From NCBI GenBank assembly GCA_032622095.1, contig CP136061.1:237758609-237822608 (forward strand): a stretch of 64,000 nt of DNA. Reading direction: 5' to 3'. The notes under the pieces are model-generated. The model searched no databases and was not told the origin of the DNA. It worked only from the letters and a program-made list of their open reading frames with translations. This DNA is from Siphonodentalium dalli. Taxonomy: Eukaryota > Mollusca > Scaphopoda > Gadilida > Siphonodentaliidae. Positions 58,348 through 64,000 of the stretch are shown piece by piece (position 1 is the first letter of the stretch; every line of letters starts with the position of its first letter). Made by a program: the position numbers and the translations under genes.

Positions 58348-60306
58348 TACCTTATAAAAGACGGAGAACACGCAATACCGAGTATATAACAGCAATATAA
58401 ATGCGAATTTTAACTCATGTAACCGAGAGCGTGAATACCTCACATAACAGAGGGGGTGCGCAAATGGGGCTATATATACTGCACAGCAGACGATGGGGAG
58501 TTAGTATTGAGAAATTTCAATTCACATAATTATAATTCCATTGGGGCTATTCTCAGTCAGTTTTCGAATTACGCGCGCTTCTCTTTTTTTTCTCGCGCGC
58601 ATCCACTGCAATGTTTGTTTACGTGAGCGCATGCATTTTTGGTAAACAAGTTTAGCTCAACTGGTTTCAAGTTAAAGTGAAGAAGTATGGAATACTGCGC
58701 GGGTCATATTATTACTCTATATTTTGTTTTTATCAGGTGCAAAACGTTTTATCAACCTCCTCCTCCCCATCCGCCTCCTCTTAGGTGGGACGTCAGTTGT
58801 TGTTTTTCTTAATTTTCATTTTCAGAAGTTGTTGTAGAATGTTTGGTTGTTGTTTGTTTGGTTATGTTGGACGTGTGGTTGTGTTGTATGTTTAAAGTTT
58901 GTGTGGCGGTACAGCCTCCACTTTATTTGGTTATGAAAATTACACACGGTCGTAAAAGGATAATTTTAGTTTAGTTCATCTATCCACAACTTGCTCGTGG
59001 GTCATAAAATTACATGTATACGCAAAATGGCGCCATTTATCCAAAATATGGGTTCAATGTTAAATTTTAATCGCAACTGTAACCAACAAGAATCATCTGG
59101 TTACAACAAAAGTTTAAAAAAAATTGTCTTGGCAGTCGTGAGATATTTCAAAGCACTAATCAGCATACGCCAAACGGCACTTTATATTATTTTCTGTAAA
59201 TACGAAACGCTCTCTATATTTTGTTGAGCTCAATGTGGGCCGACCCTCCAAAATTCAAGAATGAAAATAAGTCAATCCTCAAAATAGACGTACTAGGCAG
59301 ACGTAATCCGTTTTCAGGTCTCTTTTAACGGACACAAAATGTAATAATTATGACATAACGGGGGGAGGGTAAGCTTTTGCCACGAATTCGTAACATAATT
59401 CCTATTAATACAGCTATCAGAAATCGACATGAGACTACTATCTGAGATGATGCACAAGCTCGCATCGATAAAAAAAAGGTAACAATGATACAACCATCAT
59501 ATATAATATCTACCACAGAAAACAATAAATGCATAAAATTGTGACAACATCGGATAAGTTTTCGATATTTGAGTTGAAACGGACACATCAAGCTGATTAA
59601 ACTAAAACAATTACGTTCGCGAATAACGAAATAAATCACAGCGCAAACGTCAAACGATTATCTGGTAACATTTTCTGTTTTATCCATTTTCAATATCAAT
59701 AGCATAACTGTATCTCAATGCACAAAATTAAAAAGTTAAATTGAAGATAGATTAAGAAAAAAAAATACTGATGAACATTACTGGAACTGACCCGAAAAAT
59801 ACATAAAAAATATGAAAAATGGTACCCCAGAGAATCACCTCATAACAACCGTATCATGAAGTTCGAACAGCTAGGCTACATTAGTATGGTAGTCGCCGAA
59901 CTACCTGTTCTTGTGACACCTCGGGTAATGAGAGCCCATACTAATATTTTTTCGACTCAACATATACCTTACAGTGTGAGATTGTCATACACCATAGTTG
60001 AGGCTAGATATGTAGCGCATCTGATAGGTGTTAGTACTGTGGTCACCGAAGGTGGTGCGTTTATGGTGGAACTAGAGATGGGCCTGTCCCAGATGGGACT
60101 GAGGTATACCCCTCGTATTCAACATGTTATTTTAATGTAGTAGCCATTAATTACTCTATATTGGGCACTGAAATTAAGTGAACAGGTAACCCTAAATCCC
60201 CTAAGCCCTAACACTAATCTTGAACCTCTTAACTCTTAATCCTAATCATAAAACCTATTGACTGACAAATGTAGGAATAAAAGCTCGGACAAAATTATGC
60301 ATTTTG
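58348..60306. other. No gene recognised
   Basis: Frames at 58991-59227, 59325-59639 (minus, hydrophobic) and 59856-60140 (plus, 94 codons) lack recognisable motifs. The last contains an internal repeat (tagtatggtagtcgccgaa and tagtactgtggtcaccgaa). I do not call any of them genes. Confidence 0.35.
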
Positions 60307-60540
60307 AGAACATTTTCTAAGTCAAAAATGGGTATAACTTCACAGAAAAAGTCAGAGACTTCATAATTGGAGGTGCACATATTCTCGTGGTGTTAAACAT
60401 CTGTGCCAAGTTTAGATAAACATTTTCTAAGTCAAAAACGGGGGATAACTCCACAAAAACTTTGAGGGACCTCATAATCACAAGCGCAGAGGTTCCGATG
60501 GTAATAAATATATGTGCCAATTTACCAAAATTGTAGGAAA
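60307..60540. repeat. Two diverged tandem units of about 115 bp
   Basis: aacattttctaagtcaaaaa, ataact.cacaaaaa and gtgccaa occur at 60310-60420 and again at 60420-60535. It lies just past the 3' end of the Helentron remnant. Confidence 0.65.
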
Positions 60541-60577
60541 TATAAACAAGGCACATATATATAGCTTACATTGGTTT

Positions 60578-62075
60578 TCAGTGGAAACACTTCCAGGGTA
60601 TGGCAACTGAAATAAGGAAGTGGCCAGAATAGTATGTTGGCACAACATCCGTGAAATGTGGAGCTGATAAGTTGATATAAATGTTATCCAAATATCCTCC
60701 TTTGCGGTGCGTTGGAGTTGAGGTAGACAAACATGGTGAAAATCCGTAATAGCGAAGAAGCTTCTTAAATTTCAAAGATGCAGATGTTGTTGCTGACATG
60801 TTAATGTTGAAGTCTCCGATAATGAATGTGAGGAGTCCTTGTGGTAGCACTGCATGTGATAAATTTTCAAGTTCATGAAGAAATATGTTGTCCATAATTT
60901 TGGGGTTATGGTACACTGAAGCAACACATAATCTCAAAGATGGATCCATATGGCTAGTCAATATTCAATTCAATAGTTTTATTGCCTTCGTCAAGAAAAT
61001 TTATGACATACAAGACAAAATACAAAATACAAAATATAATATACATCACGCACGCGCCACCATAACGATCACACCACGCATCCTGACTTTCCAAAAATGA
61101 TCTGGGCCCCCACTGACTATCCCTTCCAGTGTCGTTTTGCGACACATGACAGCTGATAATCAGGTAGGGCCCAGTGCCATCACATGCGTACTTAAAACCA
61201 CCCACCACCACTAGCAATTCATTTTTAAATACAGTAATTGAATACGGATTACAATTATTGCTCTAAATATATATAGATACATATTATCATATTTTGAATT
61301 TGTACGGATTATCTTAGCTAATAGAAATATCTGATGTTGTGTGCTGACACTAGGTTGATGGTACTCCTTAAGGAGGAGCAGGTTATCGTGTAACAATGTA
61401 AGTAGGCCATCACTTCTGCGATTAGCAGGGTTGTCATGTCTCACATAATAATGTTCATCAAACTCATCCACCATATCACCTTGTTTCAGCCATGTTTCAA
61501 CAAAACATGTAACATGAGCATTTGTTGTGCAGCCCTGTTTACGTAGAGATTGATGGTGTGGTAGGAATTAATTAATATTGAAAAACTGAATCTTGAAATG
61601 TGTGTCAGGTAAGAATGTTGGATCAAGTGTTTCATATTTAACTGGCTGATATATTGATTTATGCTTCATTCAGTCAATCTCGTTCAAAGCTTTGGTGTTC
61701 ACTTTAATCTTGTTTGAGCTCATCTCACCAAGTATCTGAAGTCCATTCAAATCCTTTGTCCGGCTAATTGCTGTGTAAAATTGACCACCACGGAACGAAC
61801 CTTTGCATGAAACTACAAGCTGGTCTTCAGTTTTTCCTTGCTCCTTGTAAATTGTAACCGCCCACGCCAAACAAAGATGAAACTGTGTTCTTTTTGTAGT
61901 TACCTTTGCATGCCTCCCGAGACGAATCTATACTTCCACCCGGGGTATTGGTGTTGAATGTTCAGCAGACAGAAGCAAGCGGGACTGCAGTCTGTGCTTT
62001 TTTCCAACTCTCACATCATTAAACTTTACAAGCATGTATTTTGGTTTGAATGTGTTGGTGTCCTGTGTTGGCTCC
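60578..62075 (-). pseudogene. Helentron remnant: Pif1-type helicase plus endonuclease
   Basis: Minus strand, 5' to 3': KYMLVKFNDVRVGKKHRLQS, LLLSAEHSTPIPRVEV, a TAG (61928-61930), then RHAKVTTKRTQFHLCLAWAV, TIYKEQGKT and GQFYTAISRTKDLNGLQILG. These are the last motifs of a Pif1/RepHel helicase. After a TGA (61670) comes FKIQFFNIN, a TAA (61568-61570), then HVTCFVETWLKQGD, RRSDGLLTLLHDNL and, past an insertion, LRLCVASVYHN, FIIGDFNIN and LDNIYINL. These are the ETWL, GDFN and LDxIY motifs of an apurinic-type endonuclease; the final SDH appears as SGH. Helicase followed by this endonuclease is the arrangement of Helentron (Helitron2) transposons. Three stops and an insertion show that it is dead. 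The Rep nuclease part was not found. Confidence 0.8.
60945..61290 (-). mobile_element. Nested insertion in the Helentron endonuclease
   Basis: The endonuclease frame stops matching after FLLAKIIRTNSKYD and resumes at LRLCVASVYHN. The 300-350 bp between end (minus strand) in ggcaataaaactattgaatt and gaat repeats, a tail style of several LINE/SINE families. Edges are approximate and no target duplication was confirmed. Confidence 0.45.
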
Positions 62076-63196
62076 GGTTGAGGAAAAAATCATGTCACTA
62101 CACCAGTAGCAGAATTAAAGGCAATTTTGGTTAAGTTGAGAATTTATTGAAGATAGTATATGGTACTCCTTTATATTTTTGATAAATTGCGTTCATAGTA
62201 TACAACCATGTATTATCGTGATAAAGTCGAAATATTCGTGTTTCATCACTTGACCGAAGGCGACTATGACTACTATTTTAAAACGCGGACAATAGGATCT
62301 ACACATTTACCTAGTACTCTATGAATATGTCTCATACTGTTCAAAAGCAGTGAATTTTGACAGATTTGATGTTGTAGATATAAAAATAAATGATGATCGG
62401 TCACATACGTGAGACTGTTCTGAGTACACATATTTCTGCTTCTATTAAATGTCACAGATTCAATATATCCCTATCAAATCCTATTTGACTGTTTAATTTC
62501 ACATATATCACATGATTGAAGATAAGCGGTAGAGATGAAACTGCGTTATTTCTCTGTCTATGGGCGCCCAAAAAGTCCAGATTTAACCGTTCTATTAGAC
62601 CCTGCTTTCGCTTGCTCTGTCGCGAAATACATTAGAGATAATTCGTACATCTCTTATCCAAAGATTCCCTTATACTCTGAACTCTCTCTTCCACAAAATT
62701 GTAAATTTCATTCGAGTTTGTCAATTTTTGGCGTCATTTTGTGACAGATATACTACCGATATGGTTTACGACTAAGCATTGTTTGTGTTTAATTTATTTT
62801 ATTACTAATTGCGTATTTGTTGGTGCCCCTCCCACAGAAATTCGGATCTCTTCGATGCCAACATCATGGATGCCATCTTGAATTACAAAAAATATTATCA
62901 AAGCGGATTTTGGATTATTATGTTATAGATAATATATTCCTCTTCAAAACGGAATGAAAACCAACTTAGTCCAAATTTATTCTAGGTTGACCATCGTTTT
63001 TTAGTTGATCGAAAAGACTACATGTACTTTGGAAACATACAAGCACACGCGTAATCTCGCAGGTTTTCCTTACACAGTGTGTGGGAGGTAGGTGCGATAA
63101 ACATGAAATATAATGAATAATGAATGTCTTTTGTTAACCATGGATTTATATAATTAAATGAATGAATCGTGAATAGATGATGTCATGCAGTTGTAA
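62076..63196. other. No feature recognised
   Basis: Probably includes the decayed upstream part of the Helentron near 62100-62200, but no further motif could be read. Short frames lack motifs. Confidence 0.35.
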
Positions 63197-64000
63197 CTAA
63201 CATGCGTAGATATACTCCCCTGTCTTCACAATGTATGAGTAGACCAGGTACTTCAAATCATAGAGGTATGCATCTAATAATGTTTTGAATTCGCCAAGGG
63301 TCTCGACTTCGACGATGGAGCACGGTAATCTGTTCCACGGTGTAATCACCCTTTGTACAAAGAAATATTTTCCTATGTCTTTTTCTAATCTCACCATTTG
63401 TTAGTTCAGGCTATGTCCACGGTTATTTGCGCTTAACCCTTTACCCAACAAACCGGCCAAAACCGGCCAGATAAAGCTTCAACAGCGTAAAATATCTTCG
63501 GTCTGTCTCAATAGAACCATACAAATATGGATATCATTGGAACCGGCTCCTTGATCACATTGTGATAGTTACAGTTATGCCCTGTGCCAATGCATTCTCT
63601 TATATATGCGAGTCGACCATAGGTCGCCTCGCATATATAAGAGAATGCATTGGCCTAAAAAAACACTTTTTACCATTTTTTCTTACATTCTTTAACAATT
63701 TTATAATTTTTAATGTGTTAAGCCAATGCATTCTCTTATATATGCGAGGCGACCTATGGTCGACTCGCATATATAAGAGAATGCATTGGCACAGGGCCCT
63801 TCTGTTGGGTAAAGGGTTAAACCACCCTTGAAGAATTTGTCAGGGCTAAGATTGTACATCTGCTTCATTAGTTTGAATGTCCGCCGGGCCCCATCTGAAC
63901 AGTCTGTATTTTATGGACATCAAGTTCAGTTTTATAAGTCGGGTTTATAATCCATCTTTCTCAACTGCATGATTAGTTGTGTGGCTTTCCCTTCCACCCT
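63197..64000 (-). pseudogene. LINE reverse-transcriptase C-terminus, split by MITE
   Basis: Entering from the window edge, the minus strand reads RVEGKATQLIMQLRKMDY, a stop, then LNLMSIKYRLF, a frame shift, then ARRTFKLMKQMY and PDKFFKGG. The frame is cut by a MITE (63437-63816) and resumes LSANNRGHSLN, stop, VRLEKDIGKYFFVQRVI, PWNRLPCSIVEVETLGEF. This is the conserved tail of CR1/L2/Jockey-type non-LTR retrotransposon ORFs (RxxRAT, RGH, FFxQRV, WNxLP, FKxxLD). Deleting the MITE plus one TTAA restores the frame GGT-TTA-AGC. Several other disruptions predate or follow it. Confidence 0.75.
63437..63816. mobile_element. piggyBac-like MITE with nested hairpins
   Basis: TTAA at 63433-63436 and 63817-63820 flanks perfect 14-bp inverted repeats, ccctttacccaaca. 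Inside, a 76-bp palindromic block (63578-63653: gccctgtgccaatgcattct ...) is repeated as an exact inverse at 63721-63796. Each block is itself a hairpin around gcgagtcgacc, so the element can fold at two levels. A diverged relative of the block lies in the MITE at 9635-10169. Confidence 0.85.

Noticed and set aside
59325-59639. 104-codon hydrophobic minus-strand frame resembling a membrane protein
   Set aside because: Hydrophobicity follows from AT-rich codons; no family motif, no topology signal and no splice context.
60961-61217. 87-codon minus-strand frame between the two endonuclease halves
   Set aside because: It interrupts the endonuclease and ends in an ATTGAATTGAAT tail, so it is most likely part of a nested retroposon and not a gene.

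Overview
This window is animal nuclear DNA, most likely from a lophotrochozoan and probably a bivalve mollusc. The organism is inferred, not proven. The evidence is spliced HSPA12-type (Hsp70 family 12) exons, a gene family known to be greatly expanded in bivalves, plus interspersed repeats of mollusc type and long AT-rich introns. There is no prokaryotic gene organisation. Most open reading frames here are by-products of repeats; the real protein-coding content is small and nearly all on three loci.

Layout: 0-4.6 kb holds AT-rich sequence, a 41-bp minisatellite and two foldback structures. 4.6-6.7 kb is a head-to-tail run of three non-autonomous Helitron-like elements on the minus strand. 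7.07-8.14 kb is the large terminal exon of an HSPA12-like gene; it carries one nonsense codon (Trp to TAG) and has lost its upstream exons. 9.2-34 kb is a mosaic of non-autonomous DNA transposons: several with TTAA target duplications (piggyBac-like), two large elements with TA duplications, and one with 9-bp duplications that splits a minus-strand ORF. It also holds foldbacks and LINE fragments. 35-36.5 kb is an inverted minisatellite. 37.0-40.8 kb is a second run of five Helitron-like elements, on the plus strand. 41-43.7 kb is a tandem repeat array. 44.5-51.1 kb holds the first three coding exons of a second, intact-looking HSPA12-like gene whose intron 2 contains a transposon with long terminal inverted repeats; its last exon must lie beyond the window or be lost. 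51-56.4 kb is repeats, a 100-N assembly gap, a 41-bp minisatellite and a long CT tract. 56.57-56.98 kb is the terminal exon (TM3 to TM4) of a Cys-loop, acetylcholine-receptor-like channel on the minus strand, with one in-frame stop. 57.6-58.3 kb is another Helitron-like element. 60.6-62.1 kb is a decayed Helentron-type helicase plus endonuclease. 63.2-64 kb is the 3' end of a LINE reverse-transcriptase ORF split by a piggyBac-like MITE.

How the parts relate: the two HSPA12-like loci are paralogues in the same orientation that share intron-3 sequence as well as exon structure, so they come from a segmental (probably tandem) duplication later broken up by transposons. The Helitron-like elements have TC...CTAG ends with a hairpin just before CTAG and no coding capacity. 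The decayed helicase-endonuclease shows that related replication machinery has been in this genome, although nothing here proves it mobilised these elements. All domain names are from reading translated sequence by eye; no database search was run.
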